NCBI RefSeq assembly: GCF_000710915.1
Contig: NZ_BAUA01000035.1
Span: forward strand, 1 to 64,000
Length of the DNA stretch: 64,000 nucleotides
Reading direction: 5' to 3'
Source of the DNA: Nocardia brasiliensis IFM 10847
Lineage (GTDB): Bacteria > Actinomycetota > Actinomycetes > Mycobacteriales > Mycobacteriaceae
In this document: positions 1 to 9,904 of the stretch, piece after piece
Position numbering within the stretch: the first letter of the stretch is position 1
Layout of the letters: the number at the start of each line of letters is the position of its first letter
Position numbers and translations under genes: made by a program
The notes under the pieces: generated by a model
Database searches by the model: none
What the model saw: the letters and a program-made list of their open reading frames with translations, nothing else
What the model was told of the DNA's origin: nothing

Positions 1-300
1 CCGGCGACACCACGCACGAACCACAGCCATGCGCACGTTCCACCGCCACGCGCACGACCACGACCATGCGCACTTTCCACGACCGCGCGCATGAAATTGC
101 CGACGAAAACCTGCGCGGCGCGCGAACACCTGCGCAGCGCGCGAACACCTGCACGGGGCGCGAACACCTGCGCAGCGCGAACACGGACGCGGGGTGCGCA
201 CGCCGCTGCGCGGGGCGCGAACACCTGCGCGGAGCGCGAACACGTGCGCAACGCGCACACGGACGCGGGGTGCGCACGCCGCTGCGTGGGGTGCGGACAG
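1..300. repeat. GC-rich imperfect repeat region, no gene
   Basis: No gene is supported here. From about 110 to 300 the core GCGAACACCTGCGC recurs many times with small changes. On top of that, a longer block (CACGGACGCGGGGTGCGCAC followed by GCCGCTGCG) occurs at about 182-210 and again at about 259-287, so the region has also been duplicated at a scale of about 77 bp. Open frames across it only translate the repeat and have no ribosome binding site. It lies beyond the ftsZ 3' array and the hairpin at 358-410. Confidence 0.75.
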
Positions 301-357
301 TGCACGGCTGGCCACCATCGACTCGGCGGAGACGACGGCTGAGACGGGGCCGTAAAG

Positions 358-410
358 CACAGAGCGTCCGTGCGCTGCAACAGGGCTGTGCAGGGTACGG
401 ACGCTCTGTG
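358..410 (-). terminator. Hairpin terminating the ftsZ end of the dcw operon
   Basis: CACAGAGCGTCCGT (358-371) and ACGGACGCTCTGTG (397-410) form a perfect 14-bp stem; the 25-nt loop can pair further. It is the first strong hairpin after the ftsZ stop at 713, so ftsZ transcripts would run through the 26-bp repeat array before reaching it. There is no clear T tract, as is common for actinobacterial terminators. Confidence 0.6.
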
Positions 411-413
411 GGG

Positions 414-712
414 TCAGAGGCCGCGCGGGACGCGGGTGGCTCAGGGCCGCGCCGAACGCGGGTGGCTCAGGGCCGCGCCCGACGCGGGTGAGTCAGGGCC
501 GCGCCCGACGCGGGTGAGTCAGGGCCGCGCCCGACGCGGGTGAGTCAGGGCCGCGCCCGACGCGGGTGAGTCAGGGCCGCGCCCGACGCGGGTGAGTCAG
601 GGCCGCGCCCGACGCGGGTGAGTCAGGGCCGCGCGGGACGCGGGTAGAGCAGGGGCGCAGCGGGTGGGTCCGGGCCGCGCGGGACGCGGGTGGGTCAGGG
701 GCGGCGGGTGGG
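414..712. repeat. 26-bp tandem repeat array (about 10 copies) 3' of ftsZ
   Basis: A 26-bp unit (core GGGCCGCGCCCGACGC plus GGGTGAGTCA) repeats with exact 26-bp spacing: the ACG of successive units falls at 430, 456, 482, 508, 534, 560, 586, 612 and 638. Six central copies are identical. The ends are degenerate, and the array runs up to the ftsZ stop codon. Because 26 is not a multiple of 3 the array cannot encode a repeat protein. It sits in the 3' untranslated part of the ftsZ message and is a likely variable-number locus. Confidence 0.9.
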
Positions 713-1939
713 TCAGCGGCGCATGAAGGACGGGACGTCGACGTCGTCGTCGTCATCGTCGGGGGGTTCGATGTGTGCGCGCGGGTTGTTGGCGACCGTG
801 GGTTCGGCCAGCCGGGCGCGTTCGGAGTCGCGGTAGCTCGGCACGGCGCCGCGGGTCGAGGCGCTCGCGCCGGCGGCCGCGGTGTCGGTGCTGCGGGCGG
901 CGACCTCGGTGCTGCGGCTCTGGCCGATCTCGCCGGAACGGGCCGAGCCGATGGTGCTGCGGCCGGTGGTGTCGAAGGTCCGCCGGGCGGGCCCGCCGCC
1001 GTCGAAGCCCGCGGCGATCACGGTGACGCGCACCTCGTCGCCGAGCGAATCGTCGATCACCGTGCCGAAGATGATGTTGGCCTCGATATGCGCGGCCTCC
1101 TGCACCAGCGAGGCCGCCTCGTTGATCTCGAACAGGCCGAGGTCCGAGCCGCCCGCGATCGACAGCAGCACGCCGTGCGCGCCGTCCATCGACGCCTCGA
1201 GCAGCGGCGAATTGATCGCGGACTCGGCCGCTTTCACCGACCGGCCCTCGCCGCGGGCGGAGCCGATGCCCATCAGGGCGCTGCCCGCCCCCGACATCAC
1301 GCTCTTGACGTCGGCGAAGTCGACGTTGATCAGACCCGGCGTGGTGATCAGGTCGGTGATGCCCTGGACACCGTTGAGCAGCACCTCGTCGGCCGAGCGG
1401 AACGCGTCCATCAGGCTGACCGCCGCGTCGCCGAGCTGGAGCAGCCGGTCGTTCGGGATCACGATGAGCGTGTCGCAGGATTCGCGCAGCTGGTTGATGC
1501 CGACCTCGGCCTGGTTGCCGCGCCGCTTGCCCTCGAACGAGAACGGGCGGGTGACCACGCCGATGGTCAGCGCGCCGAGCTTGCGGGCGATCTGGGCGAC
1601 GACCGGCGCACCGCCGGTGCCGGTGCCACCGCCCTCACCCGCCGTCACGAAGACCATGTCGGCGCCCTTGAGCACCTCTTCGATCTCGTCCTTGTGGTCC
1701 TCGGCCGCCTTGCGGCCGACCTCGGGGTCGGCGCCGGCCCCGAGACCACGGGTGAGTTCCCGGCCGACGTCGAGCTTGACGTCGGCATCACTCATCAGCA
1801 GAGCCTGCGCGTCGGTATTGACCGCGATGAACTCGACACCTTTGAGACCCTGTTCGATCATCCGGTTGACGGCATTCACACCGCCGCCGCCGATACCGAC
1901 GACCTTGATCACGGCAAGGTAGTTGTGCGGGGGCGTCAT
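713..1939 (-). CDS. ftsZ: Cell division GTPase FtsZ
   Basis: FtsZ is the tubulin-like GTPase that polymerises into the cytokinetic ring. The 408-residue protein carries the nucleotide-binding GGGG loop near residue 17, the tubulin signature GGGTGTGG at residues 103-110 and the T7 synergy loop [12 protein letters not shown] variable linker follows, then an acidic tail with six Asp residues ending VPSFMRR, the conserved C-terminal peptide that binds SepF and FtsW in actinobacteria. The start is ATG at 1939. It is the last dcw gene seen here and is separated from ftsQ by 411 bp that holds its own promoter elements. The genes usually found next (yfiH, yggS, sepF) are not in the window; a repeat array follows instead. 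Confidence 0.98.
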   Translation of the reverse strand: MTPPHNYLAVIKVVGIGGGGVNAVNRMIEQGLKGVEFIAVNTDAQALLMSDADVKLDVGRELTRGLGAGADPEVGRKAAEDHKDEIEEVLKGADMVFVTAGEGGGTGTGGAPVVAQIARKLGALTIGVVTRPFSFEGKRRGNQAEVGINQLRESCDTLIVIPNDRLLQLGDAAVSLMDAFRSADEVLLNGVQGITDLITTPGLINVDFADVKSVMSGAGSALMGIGSARGEGRSVKAAESAINSPLLEASMDGAHGVLLSIAGGSDLGLFEINEAASLVQEAAHIEANIIFGTVIDDSLGDEVRVTVIAAGFDGGGPARRTFDTTGRSTIGSARSGEIGQSRSTEVAARSTDTAAAGASASTRGAVPSYRDSERARLAEPTVANNPRAHIEPPDDDDDDVDVPSFMRR

Positions 1940-2041
1940 GGGCTCTCGCCTTCCTTCGATCTAAAGCCTGTCGTTTTCGGATTCGAGACACTCCGCCGGT
2001 TTCGCCTGAGCGGCTGTACTCAGCGAACCGCCGCTCGGGCA

Positions 2042-2079
2042 AACCCTAAAGCTGAACCATAGGGTTAGCGTTATGTCAA
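2042..2079 (-). promoter_or_regulatory. ftsZ promoter region with inverted repeat
   Basis: The 411-bp gap between ftsQ and ftsZ (1940-2350) holds no convincing gene. On the minus strand a TTGACA -35-like box (2079-2074) is followed by TATGGT (2061-2056), which fits the actinobacterial -10 pattern TANNNT; the spacing between them is too short for a single promoter, so they may belong to different ones. Overlapping them is a perfect 7-bp inverted repeat, AACCCTA (2042-2048) and TAGGGTT (2060-2066), with 11 bp between. Several promoters are known in the same gap in mycobacteria. Confidence 0.45.
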
Positions 2080-2350
2080 GTATCCGACTGCTGCGGAACG
2101 CTATTCGCCGCCGCCGCAAACCGCGCGCAGGCGCGCCGAAACGAGACACAGAATCTTGTGTGATCCCTCTCGTTTCGCCGACCCACACGAAGTATGGTGA
2201 ACGGTTGCCCCCCGGCGCCCCGCCCGCCGGCCTGTACAAGCGCGGCGGCGTGAGCGCCCGGCCCGAAGGCAGCGGCTCGCAGATCCACGAGGGGACCGCG
2301 AGCGCCGCCCGTCGAATACTGCAATTCGACGCGGGCGCAATGGGTATCGA

Positions 2351-3100
2351 TCACTTTACCGTGACCAGATTAGGACTCGAAACATCGAACACCGTTCCGG
2401 GGCGGGTCAGCAGCGGCAGTACGACCGCCGACTTGCGCTCGGCGTCGTTCATCCCGCCCCAGAGTACCGTGCGCCCATCCTTCAGATTCAGCGAAATATC
2501 TGAAATGGACCGTGCCACAACCTCGTCCACCTGAATGCCCAGCGCAGGCGGCAATGCGGTGAGCACCGCGACCGCGGCCTCGGTGACCGGGTCGTCGCTC
2601 GCGGGATGATCGGTGATCAACTTCGGCACCCCGATCGGCGCCGGTTCGATCGCGAATTCCACGCTCTCCGCGTCCAACAGGTGCGCGCCCTGCGGACTCT
2701 CGAAAAACAACACCGGAACCCGCTCGACGACGGTCACTTTCACCGTCGACGGAAAAACCCGCTGCACCCGGGCCGTGCGTACCTTGGGAATACCGGCCAC
2801 CCGCCGCGCGATCTCGGTGGTATCGATGCGCAACATCGAGCGCCCCGACGGAATTTCGAGAAGTTCGCGCACCTGCTGTTCGGGCACCGCGACCGCGCCG
2901 TCGATCTTGACGGTGCGCACCGAGAGCACCGGGGTGAACCACGCGACGGCCGCGACGATCGCAAGGACGCACACGCCCAGCAATCCCCACAACCAGAAGC
3001 GCCGGACTCCGTCCGCGCCGAACAGCGCACCGGCCGAACGCGCCACGGCGAATCCGCGCCGGGGCGCGCCGTCGCGCCTGCTGCCACGCCTGGCCATCAC
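2351..3100 (-). CDS. ftsQ: Divisome protein FtsQ
   Basis: FtsQ is a bitopic inner membrane protein of the FtsQ-FtsL-FtsB (DivIB) subcomplex that regulates septal peptidoglycan synthesis. The 249-residue protein has a basic N-terminal cytoplasmic tail, one membrane segment near residues 36-57, a POTRA domain from about residue 60 (beginning VRTVKIDG and including the VQRVFPSTV strand) and a C-terminal beta domain. It starts at GTG 3100 or at the ATG directly after it (3097); both overlap the stop of a 19-codon ORF that links it to murC. It matches Rv2151c in position. Confidence 0.95.
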   Translation of the reverse strand: MMARRGSRRDGAPRRGFAVARSAGALFGADGVRRFWLWGLLGVCVLAIVAAVAWFTPVLSVRTVKIDGAVAVPEQQVRELLEIPSGRSMLRIDTTEIARRVAGIPKVRTARVQRVFPSTVKVTVVERVPVLFFESPQGAHLLDAESVEFAIEPAPIGVPKLITDHPASDDPVTEAAVAVLTALPPALGIQVDEVVARSISDISLNLKDGRTVLWGGMNDAERKSAVVLPLLTRPGTVFDVSSPNLVTVK

Positions 3101-3156
3101 GACTCCGCTCCGCCGGGCCGCCGGTGCGTGCGCGGCCGCTTCGTCTCGGCGCTCAT
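3097..3156 (-). CDS. Mini-ORF (19 aa) coupling murC to ftsQ
   Basis: This tiny frame starts with ATG 3156-3154, overlapping the murC stop as ATGA, and stops with TGA at 3099-3097, overlapping the GTG start of ftsQ as GTGA. The peptide is [19 protein letters not shown]. It fills the whole murC-ftsQ gap, so a ribosome could pass from murC to ftsQ by two termination-reinitiation steps. Its end (GCGGAGTCGTGA) is the same as that of the mini-ORFs before mraY, although the rest is unrelated. A stable protein product is not implied. Confidence 0.45.
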   Translation of the reverse strand: MSAETKRPRTHRRPGGAES

Positions 3157-4643
3157 CGCCCGTACTGGGGCCGCGCCCGTAAACCGTCCAGGATCTGACT
3201 GCCCAGCATCGTCACATCACCCGCGCCCATGGTGATCACCACATCGCCGGGCAGCGCGAGCCGCGCGACCTGCTTGCCCACCCGCGACATATCGGGTTGG
3301 TAGTGCACGGGTTTGGTGACCGACTGGGCCACCAGTGCGCCGTTCACACCGGGCAGCGGCTTCTCGCGCGCGCCGTACACATCGAGCACCACCACTTCGT
3401 CGGCGAGGCTGAGCGCGGTGCCGAACTCCGCGGCGAACGTCGCGGTGCGGCTGTACAGATGCGGCTGGAACACCACGATGACGCGCCCCTGCCGCGACCG
3501 AGCACCGTCGCGGGCCTCCTGCTGCACCAGTTCGGCGGCGGCGCCGAGCACCGCGCGCACCTCGGTCGGGTGATGGGCGTAATCGTCGAAGACACGCACG
3601 CCGTTCTCCCGGCCCGCGAACTGGAATCGCCGGTGCACACCGCCGAAGCCCTCCAGGCCCTGCACGATCTCGTCCACGTCGGCCCCTGCGGCGCGGGCCG
3701 CGAGCAGCGCGGCGAGCGCGTTCAAGGCCATGTGCCTGCCCGGCACCGACAACCGCAGGGTGCGCGGCGCGGCCTCGTCGGCGAGCTGGAACTGGGCGAT
3801 ACCGCCGACGTCGCGCGGCTCCCAGCTGTGCAGTCGCACCCCGACCGGCACCGGCGCGTCGGCGAGTTCGCCGGAGCCGTAACCGAGTACCTGCACGTTC
3901 TTCTCGGCCAGGCGCGCGCCGACCCGCTCGGCCAGCGCGAACGAACCGGGATCGTCCAGACAGACGACCAGCAGACCGCCCGCGCTCAAACGGTCGGCGA
4001 AATCGTCGAAGACCTGCACGTAGGCCTCGTCGGTGCCGAAGAAGTCCAGGTGATCGGACTCGATGTTGGTGACCACCGCGACGTCCGGCTCGTATTGCAG
4101 CAGCGACCCGTCGCTCTCGTCGGCCTCGGCGACGAAGATGTCCCCGGTGCCGTGGTGGGCGTTGGTGCCCGCCTCGTTCAACTCCCCGCCGACCGCGAAG
4201 GACGGATCGAAGCCGCAATGCTGTAGCGACACGATGAGCATCGAGGTGGTGGAGGTCTTGCCGTGGGTACCCGACACCAGCAGCGTGCGATGCCCCTGCA
4301 TCAGCGAGGCGAGCACGGCCGGGCGCAGCAGCACCGGGATCTCGCGCCGATTCGCTTCCACCAGTTCGGGATTGGTCTTCGGGATGGCCGCGTAGGTGGT
4401 GACCACCACGGTCGGGCCGCCGGGCAGCAGGTCCAGCGCGCTGGCGTCGTGCCCGATGCGCACCTGCGCGCCGCGTGCCCGCAGCGCGAGCACCCCGCGG
4501 CTCTCCTTGGCGTCCGACCCGGACACCGCGCCGCCGCGGGACAACAGGATCCGCGCGATACCGGACATCCCGGCACCGCCGATGCCGACCATGTGCACCC
4601 GTTCGAGCGCGGGCGGCAAGGCCGACAGGTCCTCGTCGGTCAT
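3153..4643 (-). CDS. murC: UDP-N-acetylmuramate--L-alanine ligase MurC
   Basis: MurC adds L-alanine to UDP-MurNAc with ATP, the first amino acid ligation of the peptidoglycan stem peptide, in the cytoplasm. At 496 residues it has the normal length. The N-terminal Rossmann domain begins with the motif [12 protein letters not shown] near residue 19, the central domain has the ATP loop GTHGKTST near residues 124-131, and the Mur ligase C-terminal domain has [10 protein letters not shown]. The start ATG at 4643 overlaps the murG stop as ATGA, so the two are translationally coupled. Confidence 0.97.
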   Translation of the reverse strand: MTDEDLSALPPALERVHMVGIGGAGMSGIARILLSRGGAVSGSDAKESRGVLALRARGAQVRIGHDASALDLLPGGPTVVVTTYAAIPKTNPELVEANRREIPVLLRPAVLASLMQGHRTLLVSGTHGKTSTTSMLIVSLQHCGFDPSFAVGGELNEAGTNAHHGTGDIFVAEADESDGSLLQYEPDVAVVTNIESDHLDFFGTDEAYVQVFDDFADRLSAGGLLVVCLDDPGSFALAERVGARLAEKNVQVLGYGSGELADAPVPVGVRLHSWEPRDVGGIAQFQLADEAAPRTLRLSVPGRHMALNALAALLAARAAGADVDEIVQGLEGFGGVHRRFQFAGRENGVRVFDDYAHHPTEVRAVLGAAAELVQQEARDGARSRQGRVIVVFQPHLYSRTATFAAEFGTALSLADEVVVLDVYGAREKPLPGVNGALVAQSVTKPVHYQPDMSRVGKQVARLALPGDVVITMGAGDVTMLGSQILDGLRARPQYGR

Positions 4644-5737
4644 CCGGCGACCTCCAGCACGATGCGCGCCACCTCGTCGGCGGCGTCGCGGTGCCCGGCA
4701 CCGGCGGCGGCACGGCCCATCTCGATCAGCCGTGCGGGGTCCATGAGCAGCGGAATCACCTCGTCGATCACGTATTTCGGCGTCAGCTCCGAATCGGGGA
4801 CAATTCTGCCACCGCCCTGCCGGACCACCGGTCCGGCGTTGAGCTCCTGCTCACCGTTGCCATGCGGCAGTGGCACGTAGAACGCGGGCAGCCCGACCGC
4901 CGACACCTCGGCGACGGTCATCGCGCCCGACCGGCAGACCACCGCGTCGGCGGCGGCGTAGGCGAGGTCCATCCGGGAAAGATACGGCACCGCGACATAG
5001 CGCGCCGCACCGTCGCCGGCCGCGACCTCGAGGGTGTTCTTGGGACCGTGCGCGTGCAGCACCGAGATACCGGCCGCGGCCAGCTGCGCCGCGGCGCCGG
5101 ACACCGCGTCGTTCAGGCTGACCGCGCCCTGCGAGCCACCGAACACCAGCAGCACCGGTCCCTCGGCGGGCAGCCCGAAATGCGCCCTGGCCTCGGCGCG
5201 CAACGCGGCACGATCCAGCGTGGTGATGGCCGCGCGCACCGGGATGCCGACGACCTGCGCCCCGGCCAGTCCGGAGTCGGGCACCGCCGCGAGCACGCGG
5301 CGCGCGCGCCGGGCGCCGACCTTGTTCGCGATGCCGGCCTTGGCGTTGGCCTCGTGCACCACCACCGGCACCGCGCGCCGGCGGCGCAGCAGCCCCGGCC
5401 CGGCGGCCAGGTACGCGGGCAGCGCGACGTAGCCGCCGAACCCGACGATCACATCCGCCTCGACCCGATCGATCACCGCTCGGGCCTGCGCCACCGAGGC
5501 ACGCACCCGGCCGGGCAATCGCAGCAGATCGGTGGTCGGCTTGCGGGGCAACGGAACCGGCGGGATCAGCTCGAGCGGATAGCCGCGTTCGGGGATCAGG
5601 CGGGTTTCCAGGCCGCGTTCGGTACCGAGCGCCGTCACCCGGATCGAATCGTCGAGCCGTCGCAGCGCGTCCGCCACCGCCAGCGCCGGCTCGATGTGGC
5701 CCGCCGTGCCGCCGCCGGCGACGATTACCGAGATCAC
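4640..5737 (-). CDS. murG: Lipid II synthase MurG (GlcNAc transferase)
   Basis: MurG transfers GlcNAc from UDP-GlcNAc to lipid I, giving lipid II on the inner face of the membrane. The 365-residue GT28 protein has the N-terminal glycine-rich loop [12 protein letters not shown], a second domain loop FGGSQGA, and the donor-site stretch [13 protein letters not shown] near the C-terminus. It starts with GTG at 5737, overlapping the ftsW stop as GTGA, and its own stop overlaps murC. Gene order ftsW-murG-murC is standard for the dcw cluster. Confidence 0.97.
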   Translation of the reverse strand: MISVIVAGGGTAGHIEPALAVADALRRLDDSIRVTALGTERGLETRLIPERGYPLELIPPVPLPRKPTTDLLRLPGRVRASVAQARAVIDRVEADVIVGFGGYVALPAYLAAGPGLLRRRRAVPVVVHEANAKAGIANKVGARRARRVLAAVPDSGLAGAQVVGIPVRAAITTLDRAALRAEARAHFGLPAEGPVLLVFGGSQGAVSLNDAVSGAAAQLAAAGISVLHAHGPKNTLEVAAGDGAARYVAVPYLSRMDLAYAAADAVVCRSGAMTVAEVSAVGLPAFYVPLPHGNGEQELNAGPVVRQGGGRIVPDSELTPKYVIDEVIPLLMDPARLIEMGRAAAGAGHRDAADEVARIVLEVAG

Positions 5738-7197
5738 CTAGATCTTCCCCGTTCTCTTGCGTGGTTGACCGGATAGCTGGGTTCCCATGCCCTGGTGGCC
5801 CGCAGCGAGCTGGTGCCGCGGCTTTCCGGCGAGCGGCGCCTGCCCGGTTCGCCCTGGCCGCGACGGCCGGGTGGCAACGCCGCCTGTCTGCCCGACCGCG
5901 GCGCCTTGCCCCGCTGTGCGGATTTCGCTCTGGCGGCACTGGCCCGGGCCGGCGAGTACACCTCGGGTTTGGGCAGGCGCAGCAGCCTGCTGAATCTACC
6001 GTCCTGCCCGGCGTGCAGCGCCGAAACCGCCTCGGGCTCATGCCGGGCGGCGTTGGCGATGATGCCGAACATGAACAGGGTGATCGCCAGCGACGAACCG
6101 CCCGCCGACACCAGCGGCAGCTGCAGCCCGGTCACCGGCAGCAGCCCGACCACGTAGCCGATGTTGATCAGGGCCTGGCCGGTGATCCAGGTCGTCGCGG
6201 TCGCGGTGAGCAGCCGCAGGAACGGATCCACCGACCGGCTCGCGATGCGCAGCCCGGTGTAGACGAACAGCGCGAAGAGTCCGAGTACCAGGGCACAGCC
6301 GAAGAAGCCGAGTTCCTCGCCGATGATGGCGAAGATGAAGTCGTTGTGCGAGTTGGGCAGATAGCTCCACTTGGCCCGGCTCTGCCCGAGACCGCGCCCC
6401 CAGATACCACCGTCGGCCAGCGAGTACAGCGCTTGGCGCGCTTGGTAGTTGATGCCCTGCGGGTCGTCACCGGGGTTGAAGAAGGCGCGCATCCGATCGG
6501 ACCGGTAACCGGCCGAGAGCGCGAGCACCGCGGCGGCGATCAGGCCGGACACCGCGATGGTGACGAACAGGCGCAACGGCAGGCCGCCGAACCACAGCAG
6601 CGCCGCGAGCACGATGCCGAGCGCGATGGTGGTGGACAGGTTCGGCTCCACCACCACGAGCAGGCACACCAGCAGACCGGCGGGCACCAGCGGCATCAGG
6701 ATGTCCTTGAGGGACGCGTGCTCCGACCGCCGCGACGCCAGCAGGTGCGCGCCCCAGACGACCAGCGTGACCTTGACGATCTCCGACGGCTGCACCGAGA
6801 AGAACCCGAGATCGATCCAGCGCCGGGCGCCCTGCACCTTGGAACCGATGCCGGGCACCAGCACCAGCACCAGCCCGAGCACCGACACCACGAACAGCGG
6901 GAACGACCACTGGCGCAGCCTGCGCAACGGAATCCGCAGCGCCAGATAGAACAGCACGGCACCGATCGCCGCGAACATCGCCTGCTGGATGAACAGCGAA
7001 TACGCCGAGCCCCCATCGACATACGCCTCGACGCTCGATGCCGAGAGCACCATTACCAGACCCAGCACCGTGAGCAGCGTGGCGATGGTGACCACCAGAT
7101 GGAAGGACGCGAGCGGCCGCGCGAGCCAGGCCACGAACCGGGCACCGGCGCGCGGGTCGACCCGCCGTGCGGTGTGCGTCTGATCTGCGCCGCTCAC
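5734..7197 (-). CDS. ftsW: Septal peptidoglycan polymerase FtsW
   Basis: FtsW is a SEDS-family multi-pass membrane glycosyltransferase that polymerises lipid II at the septum with FtsI. About ten membrane segments are visible, with the family stretch [20 protein letters not shown] and the late loop [14 protein letters not shown] long Arg/Ala/Pro-rich cytoplasmic tail follows. I place the start at GTG 7197, 487 residues, because GGAGGG lies just upstream and the GTG overlaps the stop of a mini-ORF as GTGA. An upstream GTG at 7278 would extend the protein by 27 unlikely residues into murD. Confidence 0.95.
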   Translation of the reverse strand: MSGADQTHTARRVDPRAGARFVAWLARPLASFHLVVTIATLLTVLGLVMVLSASSVEAYVDGGSAYSLFIQQAMFAAIGAVLFYLALRIPLRRLRQWSFPLFVVSVLGLVLVLVPGIGSKVQGARRWIDLGFFSVQPSEIVKVTLVVWGAHLLASRRSEHASLKDILMPLVPAGLLVCLLVVVEPNLSTTIALGIVLAALLWFGGLPLRLFVTIAVSGLIAAAVLALSAGYRSDRMRAFFNPGDDPQGINYQARQALYSLADGGIWGRGLGQSRAKWSYLPNSHNDFIFAIIGEELGFFGCALVLGLFALFVYTGLRIASRSVDPFLRLLTATATTWITGQALINIGYVVGLLPVTGLQLPLVSAGGSSLAITLFMFGIIANAARHEPEAVSALHAGQDGRFSRLLRLPKPEVYSPARASAARAKSAQRGKAPRSGRQAALPPGRRGQGEPGRRRSPESRGTSSLRATRAWEPSYPVNHARERGRSR

Positions 7198-7259
7198 GAG
7201 CCCTCCACGGTTTCGCCGCGCTGCCGTCTCCGGGGCCGGAGCGCACGGCGCGAGGTCAT
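7194..7259 (-). CDS. Mini-ORF (21 aa) coupling murD to ftsW
   Basis: The ATG at 7259 overlaps the murD stop (ATGA) and the TGA at 7196-7194 overlaps the ftsW GTG (GTGA), so the frame fills the gap exactly. The peptide, [21 protein letters not shown], is strongly basic and unrelated to the other linkers, but like several of them it ends in a Ser codon before TGA. The ftsW ribosome binding site GGAGGG lies inside it. A role in translational coupling is inferred from geometry only. Confidence 0.4.
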   Translation of the reverse strand: MTSRRALRPRRRQRGETVEGS

Positions 7260-8740
7260 AGTTGCCGCCCGACGTCACCGTCTTCCAGTGCGTGCACCGA
7301 CGCCGCGAAACTGCGGCCCCGATGCGTGTAGTCGGTGAACATGTCCAACGACGCCGCGGCGGGGGCGAGCAGCACGGTGTCCCCGCGACGGGCGTACCCG
7401 GCCGCGGCCCGTACCGCCCGCGCCATCACGGCGTCGGCCTCATCGGTTCTCGACGCGTCCGCACCCATCCCTGCATCGTCTCCCGCGATCAGCTCGACGA
7501 CCGGGACCTCGGGCGCGTGTCGCGCCAATGCGGCGGCGAAAACCGGCGCGTCGGCCCCGATCAGCACCACGGCGACCAGCCGGTCGGCGACCTCCTCCAC
7601 GAGATCCTCGATCTGGGCGCCCTTGAGCTGCCCGCCCGCGAGCCAGACCACCTGCGGGTGCGCCAGGATCGCGGTGCGCGCGGCATGCGGGTTGGTGGCC
7701 TTGGAGTCATCGATGAAGTCGACGCCGCCCACCTCGGCGACGAACGCCGAACGGTGCGGGCCGACCTTGTGCTCGATCAGGCCTTCCCGGATGAACTGCG
7801 GGGCAACGTCGATGGCGCGGGTCAGCGCGGAGGCCGCGAGCGCGTCCGCGACGCCCGCCGGTCCCGGCGGGCTGATGTCGCCGACCTCGGCCAGGATCGC
7901 GGCCTTGGTGAACGCGCGGTCCAGCAGTTTGCCGTCCACCACGCCGAGTTCACCGTCTGCGGGTACGCCGATACGGAAGCCGACGGTCCGGCGCGCCTTG
8001 CTGCGCCGGGCCAGCGAGGCCGCCACCGGGTCGTCGAGCCCGACCACGCCGACCCGGCCGAACAGCGCGCGCGCCTTGGCCGCGGCATAGGCGTCGAGGC
8101 CGCCGTGCCAATCCAGGTGATCCTCGGCCACATTGAGCACCACGCCCGCCTCCGGGCGCACCGAGGGCGCCCAGTGCAGCTGGAACGAGGACAGCTCGAC
8201 GGCGAGCACCTGCGGACCGGGGTTGCGCCGCAAGGCATCCAGGATCGGCAGGCCGATATTCCCGCACGCGACGCTGGGGATGCCCGCGGCGCGCAGGATG
8301 GCGTGCGTCATCTGCGTGGTGGTGGTCTTGCCGTTGGTCCCGGTGATCACCAGCCACTTGCGCACCGGCCCGTAGATCCTGGCTTGATCCACCCACCAGG
8401 CGAATTCGACGTCACCCCAGACCGGCGTGCCCTCGGCGACCGCCGCGGCCAGCACCGGCGAATCGGGCCGCCAGCCCGGACTGGTGATCACCAGCGCGAA
8501 CCGGCTCCAGTCGGTGGATTCGAGTTCGACGCAGGTGGCGATGTCCAGGCCGAGCCCGGCCGCCTCGGCCAGCGCCGCGGCGCCGCCGTCGGTGACCACC
8601 GGGCGCGCCCCGATATCGCGCAGCGGCTCGACCAGCGAGCGCCCCGACACACCCCAGCCCGCGACGAGAACGTCACGGCCACGCAGGAATTCGAGCATGG
8701 GCCCTGGTGTACGCAGGGCCCGAGGAGAATGTTCGACCAT
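7256..8740 (-). CDS. murD: UDP-N-acetylmuramoyl-L-alanine--D-glutamate ligase MurD
   Basis: MurD adds D-glutamate to UDP-MurNAc-L-Ala in the cytoplasm. The 494-residue protein shows the N-terminal nucleotide fold (VLVAGWGVSGRSL), the ATP loop ITGTNGKTTTTQM in the central domain, and a C-terminal domain with the DDSKATNPHA motif that positions the substrate carboxylates. The ATG at 8740 is 7 bp after the mraY stop. No strong ribosome binding site is visible there, and an internal ATG at 8698 is an alternative start that would remove 14 residues. Confidence 0.96.
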   Translation of the reverse strand: MVEHSPRALRTPGPMLEFLRGRDVLVAGWGVSGRSLVEPLRDIGARPVVTDGGAAALAEAAGLGLDIATCVELESTDWSRFALVITSPGWRPDSPVLAAAVAEGTPVWGDVEFAWWVDQARIYGPVRKWLVITGTNGKTTTTQMTHAILRAAGIPSVACGNIGLPILDALRRNPGPQVLAVELSSFQLHWAPSVRPEAGVVLNVAEDHLDWHGGLDAYAAAKARALFGRVGVVGLDDPVAASLARRSKARRTVGFRIGVPADGELGVVDGKLLDRAFTKAAILAEVGDISPPGPAGVADALAASALTRAIDVAPQFIREGLIEHKVGPHRSAFVAEVGGVDFIDDSKATNPHAARTAILAHPQVVWLAGGQLKGAQIEDLVEEVADRLVAVVLIGADAPVFAAALARHAPEVPVVELIAGDDAGMGADASRTDEADAVMARAVRAAAGYARRGDTVLLAPAAASLDMFTDYTHRGRSFAASVHALEDGDVGRQL

Positions 8741-8747
8741 CGCTAGT

Positions 8748-9824
8748 TCACCCGACCGCAGAGAGATATTCGCTGTAGAACAACCCGAGTCCGACCGCGG
8801 AAGCTATCGCGGCCAATAGCCAGAACCTGATGATCACCGTAGTCTCGGCCCATTTACTGAGTTCGAAGTGATGATGGAACGGCGCCATCTTGAACAACCG
8901 GTTGCGCGTGGTGCGGTACACCGCCACCTGCAGCACCACCGACAGCGTCTCGGCGACGAACAGCGCGCCGATCACGATCATCAGCAGTTCGGTGCGGGTG
9001 GTGATGGACAGGCCGGCCAGCAGGCCGCCGAGCGCCAGCGAACCGGTGTCGCCCATGAAGATCTTGGCGGGCGCGGCATTCCACCACAGGAAGCCGACGC
9101 AGGCCGCGGCGCCCGCGGCGCACACCAGCGCCAGATCGAGCGGGTCGCGCACGTTGTAGCAACCGGTCTCGGGCTTGGTCTCGCACGCGTGGTAGTACTG
9201 CCAGAACGTGATCACCACGTAGCCGCCGAGCACCAGGCTCATCGAGCCGGCCGCGAGCCCGTCCAGGCCGTCGGTGAGATTCACCGCGTTGGACCAGGCG
9301 ACGACGACCAGGCAGACGAACACCAGGAACACGACGACACCCATGGTCACCGTGCTGATGTCGCGCACATAGGAAAGATGCCTGCTGGCCGGCGTGAGCC
9401 CGCTCGCCCCGCGGAACTGCAACGCGAGCACGCCGAAGACGACGGCGGAGGTCAACTGCCCGAGATACTTGCCCGCGGCGGTGAGACCGAGATTGCGCTG
9501 CTTACGGATCTTGATGAAATCGTCCACGAAACCGACGCCACCCAGCGCGGTGGCCAGGCCGAGCACCAGCAGACCGGACGCCGACGGGCCGTCGGCGTTG
9601 TAGCCGATGCCGATCAGGTGCGAACCCAGATAACCGGCCCACATGCCGACGATGATCGCGACACCGCCCATCGTGGGCGTGCCCCGCTTGGCCTGATGGC
9701 TGGCCGGGCCGTCGACCCGGATCTCCTGGCCGAAACCCTGCTTGGCGAACATCTTGATCAGCAGTGGGGTCAGCAGAATCGAGACGGCGAGCGCGATCGC
9801 CGCCGCGAACAAAATCTGTCTCAC
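8748..9824 (-). CDS. mraY: Phospho-N-acetylmuramoyl-pentapeptide transferase MraY
   Basis: MraY moves phospho-MurNAc-pentapeptide onto undecaprenyl phosphate, making lipid I. It is an integral membrane protein with about ten helices. Family motifs are clear: the early [17 protein letters not shown] with the catalytic Asp pair, [12 protein letters not shown] and the HHHFE signature near the C-terminus. I choose GTG at 9824 (358 residues, starting VRQILFAAA), because the sequence upstream is a repeated element whose ORF ends exactly on this GTG. A longer start at 9863 would add repeat-encoded residues. Confidence 0.96.
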   Translation of the reverse strand: MRQILFAAAIALAVSILLTPLLIKMFAKQGFGQEIRVDGPASHQAKRGTPTMGGVAIIVGMWAGYLGSHLIGIGYNADGPSASGLLVLGLATALGGVGFVDDFIKIRKQRNLGLTAAGKYLGQLTSAVVFGVLALQFRGASGLTPASRHLSYVRDISTVTMGVVVFLVFVCLVVVAWSNAVNLTDGLDGLAAGSMSLVLGGYVVITFWQYYHACETKPETGCYNVRDPLDLALVCAAGAAACVGFLWWNAAPAKIFMGDTGSLALGGLLAGLSITTRTELLMIVIGALFVAETLSVVLQVAVYRTTRNRLFKMAPFHHHFELSKWAETTVIIRFWLLAAIASAVGLGLFYSEYLSAVG

Positions 9825-9904
9825 GACTCCGCCTCGCTGACGCTCGGCTCCGTCGTAAGACAAATGGTCGCTGCGCCCATGGTTCGCTCGCTACGCTCCC
9901 TCAC
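9821..9904 (-). CDS. MIRU-like mini-ORF, copy adjacent to mraY (27 aa)
   Basis: GTG 9904 to TGA 9821 encodes a 27-residue peptide that begins [16 protein letters not shown] and ends [11 protein letters not shown]. Its start overlaps the stop of the second copy and its stop overlaps the mraY GTG, both as GTGA. It probably serves to carry ribosomes across the element into mraY; whether the peptide itself does anything is unknown. Confidence 0.5.
   Translation of the reverse strand: MRERSERTMGAATICLTTEPSVSEAES

Noticed and set aside
66..491. Plus-strand frames of 141 and 83 codons in the repeat region
   Set aside because: They translate the repeats only (REHLRSART-type words), have no start context, and the 26-bp period is not a multiple of three.
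414..712. CRISPR array
   Set aside because: The 26-bp units are contiguous with no unique spacers and no cas genes are near.
773..2062. Long plus-strand open frames across ftsZ (up to 429 codons)
   Set aside because: They are antisense to a certain ftsZ, rich in Arg/Ala/Gly/His as expected of GC-rich shadows, and lack ribosome binding sites. Similar antisense frames across the other genes were left out for the same reason.
2076..2354. 92-codon minus-strand frame starting with GTGA overlap at the ftsQ stop
   Set aside because: It is coupled to ftsQ at the start, but its stop at 2076 is far from the ftsZ start and falls on the promoter-like TTGACA. Composition looks non-coding, so it is not counted among the gap-filling frames.
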